Source of the DNA: Aplidium turbinatum
Lineage: Eukaryota > Chordata > Ascidiacea > Aplousobranchia > Polyclinidae
Direction: 5' to 3'
Assembly: GCA_918807975.1 (NCBI GenBank)
Contig: OU964932.1
Span: forward strand, 11,315,501 to 11,379,500
DNA length: 64,000 nucleotides
Shown here piece by piece: positions 1 through 10,840 of the stretch. The number at the start of each line of letters is the position of its first letter. Positions within the stretch are counted from its first letter, which is position 1. The notes beneath the pieces were generated by a model. That model had not been told where the DNA came from and did not search any database. It saw only the letters and a list, made by a program, of their open reading frames with translations. The translations under genes were made by a program, and so were the position numbers.

Positions 1-2207
1 GGGGATGATTTATAACAGAAAAGGTCAAAACTTCACAAGAAATAGTTTCGCCATCTCAGTTCGTCTTTTCCCTGACTCATTTGATTTATACTTTCCCCTA
101 CAAAAGGAAGTAAATTAAAGGGTTAACAGTAAACAAAAAGTAAAAGTTAACCTATTCATAACCTTCAATTAATGTAAAGATGACACTGAAATTTAATCGC
201 ATTGCCTGGGCAATGCGGTAATATGGAAAGTACTCTTTAGTTTAGTTTATAAGATTTTTATTAGTACATAAAATAGGACGCGATCACTTTATTCAGACAA
301 AACACTTGTTTGCTCAATCTCAAAAATTCACATCACATCATTAACCTCAAGTTAGCAATTTTTAAACCAAAGCTTCTCTCCGGCGAAAAAAAAACAGGAA
401 GTGAAAGGTTATGAACTTTCAAACACCATTCCGAGGCTAATTCAGAAAAAAATTGAAGAGATTCGAATATTCCAGGCAACAAAAATATCAATTTGCCATA
501 AAATGTTCTTGACATTAGAAAATGTTTTTACCTTAAAAGATTGTACGACAAGCCAAAGCTTGCTATAATCTTCCTATTTTCTTGACCAAAGAGCATCAAA
601 GCATCATGTTTCAAAAAATATTTTCGACAAATACAAAGTGAACCACACACCGTAGAAACGTTAAGAAAAGTCTATGTCAAATTAAAAATAAAAAAATTCG
701 GTATGTTTCAAAAGGTACGATAAGAGTTTCGAAGTTATGTAGAACCCAAAACTTGGTTTATGTTCAAACGATGTCAGGTTGTGTTTTTAGTTTGTTTTTA
801 TGATTGCTGCAGAAAGTAGATTTCCCATAAATTGTCGATTTCGCTAGACAACGGAACAATCACAATAAGAATGGTTCAGTGCAAAGTCGTGAAGGGGCAG
901 AGCAATACTTGCTTTAACAGCAGTTGGACTGCAGCAACAGCAGTGCGGTAATAAAACTATTTTGACTTTAGCAATGTTTACACATAAGCGATGACCAGTG
1001 ACAACAAAAGCTTGCAAGGATTGTACAATACAGAACAAATCTTTTTCATGATAGAACATGTCTTATATTGATTCAACGTTAAATTTCATTAAATTGTCAA
1101 CAACCGAAAAAGAAGACGTGTTGTCTGGCATGCGGACACATGTAACGCATCACTTGGAAGACAAAGCTAGTTGCAAACAAAAGCGGAGAAATCACATGAA
1201 TTGCGCACACAACTTGTTATCAACGCCGAAGCTTTTGTCACATCAAATGAACTCAGATCATCCCTTGGGAGTCTATCTTTTTTGCATGAAGTCTAGCTAG
1301 ACTCAGCTCGAGTTTTTGCAGAGAAGAGAAATTTGTCAACTTACAATCAAAAGACATGTTTACTTATCGATTTTCGTGTTGACAGAAGTTTAAATTTCAA
1401 CGCGATAGCCTCTTGATCTGCTCGGAAGTATTTCCTTCTAATCTGGAACGTACGGAAGTCGAAGCGTGTTTAGTTAACATTTCAACCTAGAAGTGTCCAG
1501 AACTGATGTTTTGAAGAGTGATTTGCAAGCCGCTGACGTGTTTCCCTTTTTTAAATACAACAAATTGTCATTAACTCAAGAGAAGTTGTTATGGGATTAC
1601 TGACTAAATTTGGGTCGCATGATTTTGTTTAGATACTAGCCTTTTAGCAGACCACCCATCCACAGAGTAAATTTTAATGTTTGTGATAACAATCGGGATT
1701 AAGATAAAACTTGGTGATACTTTACGATGATCAAACTATAACGTTTCGAATACCTCGAGAATACTTAATAATTTCACGCTCTTTTTTGTCAGCATCAAAA
1801 TATCTTCCCATTTATCGATTTTGTGAAGTTGTTTATGCGTAGTCATCGCCTGAACATGATTTTTATTATGAATGTTGCGGTATACAAAAGTTATTGAATT
1901 ATTATTTGTGCAAAAAATTCTTAGAATTTTCGGGCTGTAAGGCTCAAATAAGCATCAAATGAATAGTTCAGATCACCAAATTTTCGCTTACGGAATATTG
2001 TAGCTCAGGCATATTTCCTTAACCAACCAGGTCTGCAAATACATGTAGCCTACTTAGAATTAACAAAAGAGTTTGCTAAGGCAAACAGCCACAAAAAATG
2101 ATCTGGTGAATGGCATGATTTTGTAACGAAGGCTTTTACTACAATCATTATTAGGGTTGGTAGCTTAACCTATATAACAGCAATCTAAAAAAAGTAAACT
2201 CCAATAT
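1..2207. other. Intergenic, no gene recognised
   Basis: AT-rich sequence with no exon, transposase or terminal-repeat pair that I can support. The best open frame is 80 codons on the + strand at 1058-1300; it resembles nothing I know and has no flanking splice signals that extend it. Confidence 0.5.
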
Positions 2208-2466
2208 TAAGGTAAGGTAAATGTGGTCCAATACTTGATTCAAGTGTCGGGCATGAGAAGATAAAGTTCTCATAGTAGGCTACTACTAAGCCTTCGGCAC
2301 TAAAGAGAGTAATTTGGCCAGTTCCTTTCTCTCGGCCGCTTTTTTTGAAGCAATTAAGCCCACCCAATTTATTACACACTAGATAGAGGTGAGAGGTGTT
2401 TTCAACAACTAAGTTAGTTGAAGCCGAGAGTCAAACCTGATTTGCATAATTGGAAAGCCAACGCCT
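2208..2466 (-). repeat. tRNA-derived SINE, family 2 (5'-truncated)
   Basis: Read on the minus strand it starts at AAGGCGTTGGCTTTCCAATT and runs through the body seen at 46681-46947 (same blocks: B-box-like segment, AATAAATTGGGTGGGC, AGAGAAAGGAACTGGCCA, TTATCTTCTCAT, CACTTGAATCAAGTAT). The tRNA-like head with the A box is missing, so it is a 5'-truncated copy. It ends in a short TTACC-type tail. SINE insertions like this are made by a partner LINE's reverse transcriptase. Confidence 0.75.
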
Positions 2467-2908
2467 TGTCATCAAAATTGCTTTGCTTTATTTTTCATAC
2501 ACGAAAGCTCAAGCTCTTCGATTTGCAGTCTCAACAAGGCATTACTCTTGGTCCTTTTACGCCACCACACGACTACATTAAATGTTATTTTTTTGAAAAT
2601 AAAGGATAATGTATATGTGTAAATGACATTGACAGCACCAACAAATCTCACATGATATATTGAGGGACGATCATTACAAATATTATTACATTGGCGTTGC
2701 ATTGAGCCTGCAGCGTGGAAAGAACTAGCCTAATGAATGAACGAATTGCAGCGACAAGAAATGGTGTCATATTTTCGGACGTTATCGTGAGCACAACCAT
2801 AGTTGGTGAGGAGACTTGAAAACTAAAAAGGCTATTATTAATCGTACTGTGAGAAATTCGTTGAGATAAAAAATCAACGAAACTCCTGAACGAATAAATT
2901 CATTTCAC
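2467..2908. other. Intergenic, nothing recognised
   Basis: No coding signal or repeat boundary found between the SINE and the outer transposon that starts at 2909. Confidence 0.4.
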
Positions 2909-3401
2909 CAGGTAGGCGGAGATGTGCTACCTATGGGACAAAAATGACATTATTACTGATAAAATGCTTTTTTAATTCAAATTATGAAATAAAGGAATTG
3001 TGTTGTGAAGTTTAGTCATTGTTTCATAACATGAAGTCAAAACAGTAACAAATTTAATATTAGTTTATTGCTTTTTATCTCATTAAAAAATGTTACTGAA
3101 GTGTCCCATAAGTTGGTTGCATGACTGACCAATGAGACAAGAGGATACGTCCTTTGGGACACTTAGTTAGATATAGCAACGCGGTGTCTGACGTATCGCA
3201 ATGAGAAACAATGTTGTAAAGTGGTAACCTTAGTGCTTACGGAACAGTACTTCACAGCACTACATAAAGGAAGTCACATGACATGTTTATTAGACATTCA
3301 AATGCACAAATATTTAGCAAAACAAAAGATGAAATTTGCAGGTCAAATTCTGAAAAATTTACCTCCGGCTAGCCTACATCAACTGATTGTTGAAGGTATG
3401 G

Positions 3402-4915
3402 TAGGGCTACCATATGTCCTCTTTTTTGCAGAAAAATAAATTGTCCTCCGAGGACACCCAAAAATGCTCAAACGTCCTCTTTTTTTACATTTTCAGTTTT
3501 CTTGCTCAAATTTTCAACAAGATTTGATTGTTATGTGACTTTTACGCAATTTCCAACCATTTCTGTACCAATGCAACATACCGATTTTCAAAATAGATTT
3601 TCAAAAAAACATTGACGTAGCCTACTATATGATCTGCTGTTCCAAACAATCTTAGACGTTCATTGAAGCATACTACATTGCTTTACTTGCGATTGTCTTT
3701 GGCAAAGTAACCCTTTGGCAAAGTAGCCAAATAGTGGTCAGCGATGAGTGCGAGTGAAACTGCAATGGCCGAGTGGTTAGCGCGTTGGGCTCGCAGTCGA
3801 GAGCCTGCATGTTCGACTCCAGCCACCCGCACTTGCTGTTGTTTCCCTGGGCAAGAAACTTTACGATAATTGCCTCTACCCAGTGATCGATTTCGAGTAA
3901 TGGGTAGTACCAAATTTAAGTCATAAGTAGAGTAGACAACCGGAAACAGTCATTGCCGTCAGCTGCAGCGTGGGTCAGGTGTACGTCGGAAGGCGTACAC
4001 CGATGCATAGCGCTCAAGTCCGCTTTCCCGCAATGCAGGAAAGATAAAACAAACAATGCAACAATTGTGAGGAAATTTCCTCATTTGAGGAAATCTGATC
4101 AACAAATTTATGAAAATGAAAAATTCGGACAAAATAAAAAAAAATGGAGTAGGCTAAATCACAAAGAAATAAATCATTGAAAAACGCAAAAACTTGCAAA
4201 AGGGTTTGACGTATTTACATTTTAAGCTTCTCACACTTTTACAATAAATTATTGTTTTACCCAGATCTATTTTGTATTGTTTAGCGCCTGTAGAGTGTAG
4301 ACGTTGCTGATTACGGACATAAGATAATAGTTTGACTAATTTGTCAAGTGAAGCAAATCGAAAAATATCTAATGTGCACTGTGCATAACATAACTATTTC
4401 AAAAATATTTATTTTTAAAATAAATCGTGGCGTGGATGCTTACAACTTATATGGGTGCAAACTGCAAATGTAGAATGAATTTAATCTATGATGCAGTCAC
4501 AATAGTACAAGGAAGGCAACAGCCTTTTAGTTGAGTCTGTTCTTACTCATTCACAGCTGTAGGTCTATACAACTTCAATTATATTTCAAGCAAGTAATTT
4601 TATAATTTCGTTAAAGCTAATCCTTTTTTTCTGAAAAAAGTTAAGGCATGCCTACCTGCAAAAGCTGCCTGATTTATCACATTCTTATGACATTATCACA
4701 TCACATTTTTATTTTGTCGCAACAAATCGGCTTGCGAAAAACAAATTTGTCTGGGTTTTTTGTGCCTGTTTTTTTGCTGTAACTTTTCTTGCATAGGCTA
4801 CGCCTATAATTATCCAAAAAGGATGTAAAACATTCTTCATGCTTAACATTCTACTTGTATTTTACCCGCTGGCGAAACGTGTCCTCTTTTTAGGCGATGA
4901 AATATGGTAGGCCTA
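3402..4915. mobile_element. hAT-like non-autonomous transposon with perfect 8-bp target duplication
   Basis: The element begins TAGGGCTACCATATGTCCTC and ends, on the opposite strand, TAGGCCTACCATATTTCATC. It is flanked on both sides by AGGTATGG (3394-3401 and 4916-4923), an exact 8-bp target-site duplication as hAT elements make. GTCCTCTTTTT repeats lie just inside both ends. It has no transposase and carries a SINE at 3761-4057. Confidence 0.85.
3761..4057 (+). repeat. tRNA-derived SINE, family 1
   Basis: The head is tRNA-like: A box TGGCCGAGTGGTTAGCGC and B box GTTCGACTCC, spaced as in a Ser/Leu-type tRNA, giving an internal RNA polymerase III promoter. The body contains CCTGGGCAAGAAACTTTA, a type of segment known from conserved SINE central domains, and ends in an A-rich AAGATAAAACAAAC tail. 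A second, closely similar copy lies inverted at 41308-41615. It is not a working tRNA: the head cannot form a proper acceptor stem and lies in a repeat of about 300 bp. Confidence 0.85.
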
Positions 4916-5536
4916 AGGTATGGTGGAAAGAAAGAGATGCTTGAGAACTTGGGGAAATAGTGTAAACTGACTCGTCGAGCATCGGATGGGACATGTCCTA
5001 AGGTAATTGATTGCATTGTCCTATTGCTTGAACAACCACCATTTTGTGTTCAACTTGCCTGAAAATCTGTCACAGTTGGATTTGTAGTTTTCTGTTGCTA
5101 TAGTTTTAAAGCTATTCATATGACTCAAAATTTATTGCCAGGCCCCAGCTGTTATGACCCTGTTTTAGTATAGAAACGATCAACAACAGTCAACCGTTCA
5201 AATTTACTCTGAAAGCTAAAAAACAATTAACTGATCTCACCACTTAAGTATAGCTTATTATTACACTAGTAAGTAAACCACGTTGTAATGATGTAATGTT
5301 AATCTCGATTCCATGACAAAAATCTCAGTTTTTATGTAGGCTACACACATATTCAGAAATAATGAGCTGTCCCATAGGTGATGATGTCCCATCGATAGTA
5401 CATCTCCCCCTATCTGTCTAGCTTATTAGGCTACAGCTGTCACTATCGTGCGTCTGCCACCACCATCTAAAGTTGTTCAATTTCAATATGCTGCTATTAG
5501 ATGCTAATAATATGTTACCAACGCAATATGCCTTTT

Positions 5537-6231
5537 ATAGACCGATCCATCAATCAGAGCGAAGGAAAGCAAGCTTTGTTAGCTTTCCAACTAGTCGCAT
5601 TGGTTTTGTGCAGTTTCGGTCACGTTTATGTTGTTTTCGTGATGGTAAATAAGCGACGTAGTTATGGCACTAGTTATGACTAAAATTGGTAACACTTCAT
5701 AGTCCCGGACTTCATGTACCGGTATTGATTGTATTTTAATACATTGCAAAAGCACCACTACAAATAAACATTAAAATCAGTCTATCGGTACCCTCCAGCA
5801 GACGTAATAGATTGTTTAGGCAATTGATCCAGCATTGTAAGAGAGTTTCTGTTTTGATGAAATCGCAAACCATTTCAGATTCTAGATAGTAGGCTAGTTC
5901 CCACCTACCTTTAAACAAACGTATGAATGATGGTTAATTCTTGACACGTTTAGCTGTGCATGAGGCCGACCACATGCTTTGATCCAACGTAAACAGTCTT
6001 TCAATCTTGTTTTTGGTTTAGGAAAGCAAATGAAAGTGATATCTTTGCATTTCTCTGGATATCTGTCGTCAGAATTGCAAGTGCCATAACTACATCGTTC
6101 ATTTACCATCACGAAAACAGCATAAACGTGACCGAAACTGCACAAAACCAATGCGACTAGTTGGAAAGCTAACAAAGCTTGCTCTCCTTCGCTCTGATTG
6201 GCTGAGCGTTGCTAGGCGATGGATCGGTCTA
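5537..6231. mobile_element. Foldback MITE with about 150-bp inverted arms
   Basis: The left arm (5537-5680) is repeated in inverse orientation at 6078-6231; both start TAGACCGATCCATC and share CTTTCCAACTAGTCGCATTG and the segments around it. The arms are close enough that both give similar short frames, which are artefacts of the repeat. The centre has no coding signal. Target duplication is unclear, so the superfamily is open. Confidence 0.75.
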
Positions 6232-6256
6232 TTGGTCGAACTACGTATGGTATATG

Positions 6257-8345
6257 CAGCGGTTTTCAACCTGTGGTCCGCGGACCACTAGTGGTCCGCG
6301 GGCATTTGCCTGGTGGTCCGCAAGCAAAGTCTGAAATCGTTGTTTTTTAACCATTTGCATAAAAGCTGTCAATTTTATCAAGGCTCATCCACTAAATTGT
6401 CGTCTCTTTGCTTCATTATGTTCGAATAAGGATCTTGATCATGAACAGCTACACTGATGCATTATTCAAGTTTGCTGGTTATCAAGGGGAAAAGTGTTTA
6501 ACCGACTGTTTGAGTTACGTGATGCTGCGAAAGAGTTTCTCAGAGAAAACATCCAAGCTTGCTGCTCATTTTAACGATAGCTTTTGGTTGCTGTTCTGGC
6601 TTATTTGGCTGACATTTTTGAACAACTGAATAAACTTAATTCATCGCTGCAAAGAAAGCAGATAAATTTAATTACCCTCAGTGATAAAGTGTCTGCTTTT
6701 ATAAAAAAAACTTTATCTTTTCAGGACAAGATTATTGCAGGGCAACTTTGACATGTTTGATCAATTGTACGAATTCACTGACAAACCAGAAATGCTGAAA
6801 TCAATAAACAACTGTTGATGAATTTTATTTCTGACCATACCCAGTCACTGCAGGATCAATCTAACTTCTACTTTGGTGATTTGAATGTTCAGAGTTTTTC
6901 ATGGGTTTCCAGTCCGTGAACTGACCAGTCAGTGGCGTAGCCAAGGGGGGGGTTTTGGGGGTTACAACCCCCCCCCTTAGGCACGCGTGTGACGTCACGA
7001 TATTGAGAATGATGCTTTCAGTCTAAAAAAAAATTGCCTAATTTTAAACAAAATTGCATTAAAAGAGCGAGTTTTGCCAATACCAAACATTCAAACATCT
7101 CAGCCAGGAATTAGCAACAAAAAAACACAGAGACGTAGCTTTTTTTTCCGAAAAATGCTGAAGAAAACATGATCTTATCCTTTTGCTATGCTACCGGACA
7201 GCACCATTTTACAGAAATATTTGTACCCACAGTTTTGTTGAAAATGCTCTCAGAATGCACCAAATTCAAAGCAATTTTTCAAAATTTTCTGGGGGAGGCC
7301 CCCAGACCCCCCGCCGTTGGGTGGTCAAAACCCCCCCCCTATCAAAATTCCTGGCTACGCTTGTTCCAGACAATTGTTCACCTAATCAAACGTCATGTAA
7401 AAACCGTTCAAGTCTACTGAATATTACGTCATGGAAATTCCTAAAACATGTGCCAAAATTGCACCATCGTTCGTAAGACCTGTGTCAAACCTGTTTAAAC
7501 CTGTTTCAGTTGAAACCTGTTTAAACATGAAATGTTGCGTCGCGCTAACTGCTGGCGTGCCTTTGAGTTATCACAAATTTTTCTGATTCATTCTCGAAGT
7601 TGTTTGTTGGAAGTCGATCGCACATTTAACTTGTTTATTTGGTGCTTGCTAGCTGGACAAATTCTCCGTCTTTTATCCAAGTAATCTGTATCGTAGTGAC
7701 AGTTTTAGAGGTGTACAGCTTTGCATCTCGATTTCGATAGCCGCGGGCTAATTTTACAGGAATACACTTTAAGAATAGACGTTTCGAGGAGTGTTTCTTT
7801 TTCGGTCACTACATGCAGACAAACGGATCCGGGAACTTTATGTTACAATTTTCCCACGAAGAGATTATGGTTTACCGCTGTGACCAACGCTATTGTGACC
7901 AGTGACACTACTTTGAATATGTTGCATTCATCTGAGATTGATCTTGATAAAATTTTGGATACAAGCTTCGCATGAGTAGGCTATTCACAACTGTCTCAGA
8001 AAGCTTTGAAAATAATTTTACCTTTTGCGACATCTTATCTTTGCGAACGTGGATTTTCTGTATTAGTTACAATAAAAACAAAGTATCGTTCCAGACTTGA
8101 AGTCGAAGATGAACTCCGATTGAGTCTTTCAAGCATTACCGTACACCTCGTTTGGATATGTTGTGCTCAAATGTGCAAGCTCAAGACTCGTATCAATGTA
8201 GCAATCTTTGTAAAACCAATTACTGTTTATGACTTAGCAAGCAATAAGTGACATTTGTTTGTTACAAGGGGAGGGGAGTAGTGGTCCGTGACAGAGACAC
8301 AATTTTTTTAAGTGGTCCTTGAATCTCAAAAGGTTGAGAACCTCT
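6257..8345 (+). mobile_element. Old hAT transposon (Charlie/ZBED5-type), broken
   Basis: The left end is CAGCGGTTTTCAACCTGTGG followed by GTGGTCCGCGG words. The right end, on the other strand, is CAGAGGTTCTCAACCTTTTG. This is the CAG.GGTTCTCAACC end typical of hAT elements of the Charlie/SPIN group. The + strand retains transposase pieces. The first, near 6600-6830, reads like LNSSLQRKQINLITLSDKVS followed by a FDMFDQLYEF segment. The second, at about 8000-8190, resembles the hAT C-terminal dimerisation region (ATSYLCERGFSVL, then IKTKYRSRLEVEDELRLSLS). The reading frame is interrupted many times, and a foldback element is inserted at 6930. The 8-bp duplication is no longer recognisable, as expected for an old copy. 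Confidence 0.8.
6930..7363. mobile_element. MITE inserted in the hAT element, CAGTGGCGTAGCC ends
   Basis: It starts CAGTGGCGTAGCCAAGGGGG and ends with the inverse CCTGGCTACGC. G- and C-runs lie just inside both ends. Positions 7231-7307 match, in inverse orientation, about 75 bp of the element at 9452-10773 (block around GAATTTGGTGC, GAGAGCATTTTC and CTGGGGG..CCTCCCCCAG), so the two belong to related families. No transposase. It interrupts the older hAT transposase sequence. Confidence 0.7.
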
Positions 8346-9451
8346 GATATTGCATTTGTTCAAAGAACCTTGTGACTCTCTGTTACTTTGTTGTGTAGAT
8401 TTGTTCGACGAGAGTAGTAGCCTACAGCAACTGTACAGAAGGTGTATCACTAGCAGTTTGTTTGGAAATTAATTTGAAAAAATTCCAAAGAAACTCCATC
8501 CTTCACCCAGAGCCACTATATACATCTATATACTAGGCTATATACACTATACATAGTGACTCTGCTTCACCGACACCAAAGCCACTTGCATGCCATCACG
8601 ACCATTCTCAGATCATCTTCACTACGGTACGTTTTTCATCCTTTATGATCATCATCACTGTCGTAGCTGCAAACACTTCACTTCATTTTATTTAAAAGCG
8701 AAACATGGTAGCCTACTGTAGTTTTTTGTATTACAAGCTCAGTATCGTACGTTTATTCTTAAATGCTCGTTTTTTTTTATTTTTATTTTTTTGCATTGGT
8801 TGTGATGTTCAGTCGCCGCATGGCTTCATCAAGTGGCACACCTCTAGTTGCTTTAGGCACAGTCTCTAGTCTGTGCTTTAGGTATGTGGAGCCAACTAGT
8901 TCCTTCAACTAATTCATCTATTTCAAACTGTTAAGTTTGGTGACCGTGCTTAATTTACTTTCATCTACGCAACCTTTAAATCTGCATCGCACGTAAGTTT
9001 TCAACTTCTCTGGTTTTGCCACCTTTCCCTTTTGTTGGTTTTGTTCCTGTCCACTACTGGTAACTTTATTATTGGCAATTAATGTTGTTTTCCGACAAAG
9101 AAAAATAAATTGAATTGGTTTTCTCATTCGATATCTTCCATATTTTCCATTCAAAAGTGCAGGGGGCGGTTTTTCCGCTTTTCACACGGTCGCTGGGACG
9201 ATTCAGTTCCAGTCACGTGAACGTGACCAGTGTAATTTTTACCCGCCAAAGGATGTCAGTAAATCAATGTCTATGGTTGACTTGACAATGTAAAACCACC
9301 TTGAAGTTTATATTTCAGGACATTTAGCTGTCAAAGTTGTTTTTTTCGGGTTAGCGGATAGAAAAGAAAAGATGGGTGCAATTTTGGCATGCGCACTTAG
9401 CAGCAGCTAGTCTAGCCAACAAATTTTGCCTTTTTTTGTCTGTGTCCCCAC
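8346..9451. other. Intergenic, no gene recognised
   Basis: Low-complexity TATA-rich patch near 8517-8556 and T-runs near 8770-8790. No supported exon or repeat boundary. Confidence 0.45.
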
Positions 9452-10773
9452 CAGTGGCGTACCTTGACCACTTTGACAGGGTGTTCAGTGACGGCAAAGC
9501 AACAGCGGGGGGGGGGGGGTCTGGGGGGCCTCCCCCAGAAAATTTTTAAAATTAACATTGAATTTGGTGCGTTCTGAGAGCATTTTCAGCACAAATTCTG
9601 AACATGAACAGAACTGACAAAAATAATGTTGTCGGAATGGAGAAAAATACAAAATAGATATTTATTTGACAGCGCCTATTAAATGAAAGACTAAATAATA
9701 TGAAACATTAAGTTGCATTTCTAAAGTCACATACTTCAGTGCACTTTTTATTTCCGACCATCAAAACGAACAATATTACTTGCCATAACACAGCAGGAGT
9801 CTGAAAAAACGCGAAAGTTAAAGCGTGCTCAAAATGGAAATGATTTACTTCATGCAAGGATTAGGCACGGTCGCAACACCTTGAGAAATGTACAAGCGAA
9901 TTAAAAACAAACATGTAGTAAAAACGGATGTAGTCTAAACGCAGCTTTAGCCACTAGCCAATTTTTTTATTATCAGTATATACCGGTATCATTTTGTTCA
10001 TTGGCTTCACATTTTAATATATAGGCTGTATTATATACCGTACCGGTGGTACACCCAAGACGAAACAAACATAGGCAATAATTAATGTGAGACAAACCAG
10101 GAGACACAGAAAGCGACTTTGAGTCAGCTGGCACCTGTTACATAATTAAGGTGTTTCAGCTATAAGGTACAATACCAGTAACATACAAACACTCTAATTA
10201 CAAAACGATTAGATGTGTTGTTTTAGAATGGTGCATCAATGATATTGGCTGTTGCCATAAGGTTTGTTGCAGATTCAGACAAGCTAGTCCTAATTTACTG
10301 GCACTTGGTGCATAAATAACATTTTATCTTATCTTGTTTCCAACTCTGATCACCTCAAACTCTAATCCAACAAGCTAAAACTTGCTATTGCCTGGGATTC
10401 CCCCCAATGACGCGCCAAGGTGTGCAGATCAGCGAGTGCACAGCCTGGCTGACCTAAAACCATTGCTGTTTTTGCTGCCTTGTGACGTCATTTTTCTTAA
10501 TTGTTTATTTTAAATAGCACTCGCCAAGCTGTCAGTGCACACCCAGCTTGAAGGTAATGACCGAAAAAAATTAAAGACAATGACCTCAAACGTTGGAGTA
10601 TTAAAATTAGAAGGGGACGAGTTTTGCAATTGAAAAGAAAGCAATCAGCATGCAGCAAGATGTTAGAATATCATGAAAGTAAAGAACATTGACAACCGAT
10701 GGAAGTTTTCTTTTTTTCTGGATTTCTTGGGGTGTTCAGTGCACACCTTGAACACCCTGAATATATGCCACTG
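9452..10773. mobile_element. Non-autonomous hAT-like element, CAGTGGCGTA ends
   Basis: The left end is CAGTGGCGTACCTTGACCAC, with GGGTGTTCAGTG slightly inside. The right end on the opposite strand is CAGTGGCATATATTCAGGGT, with GTGTTCAAGGTG inside. Flanking 8-mers GTCCCCAC and GCCCAAAT agree at only four positions, so the duplication is decayed or the ends are slightly misplaced. No transposase is seen. Poly-G at 9508-9521 and the block after it are shared with 6930-7363. Confidence 0.65.
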
Positions 10774-10840
10774 GCCCAAATATTGAATTAGGTAATAGAA
10801 TTGGGTCACAATTTAATTATCATCACCCTACTATGAACAT

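Larger units (their letters stand above)
2909..5416. mobile_element. Non-autonomous DNA transposon, outer element of a three-level nest
   Basis: The ends are imperfect terminal inverted repeats: CAGGTAGGCGGAGATGTGCT at the left and, read on the other strand, CAGATAGGGGGAGATGTACT at the right. Inside both ends sits the repeated word ATGGGAC/GTCCCAT, also seen near 3100-3170 and 4985. I find no matching target-site duplication, so the superfamily is open. No transposase is recognisable. The centre is occupied by a younger hAT-like element (3402-4915), which itself carries a SINE. Confidence 0.6.

Noticed and set aside
1058-1300. 80-codon frame as a gene
   Set aside because: No family resemblance, no splice or start context, expected by chance in AT-rich DNA.
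3761-3840. tRNA gene on the + strand (also at 46681, and on the - strand at 31150-31230, 41540-41615 and 27850-27931)
   Set aside because: Each has A and B boxes but no matching acceptor stem and continues into a repeated body and tail; copies recur in the window. They are SINE heads.
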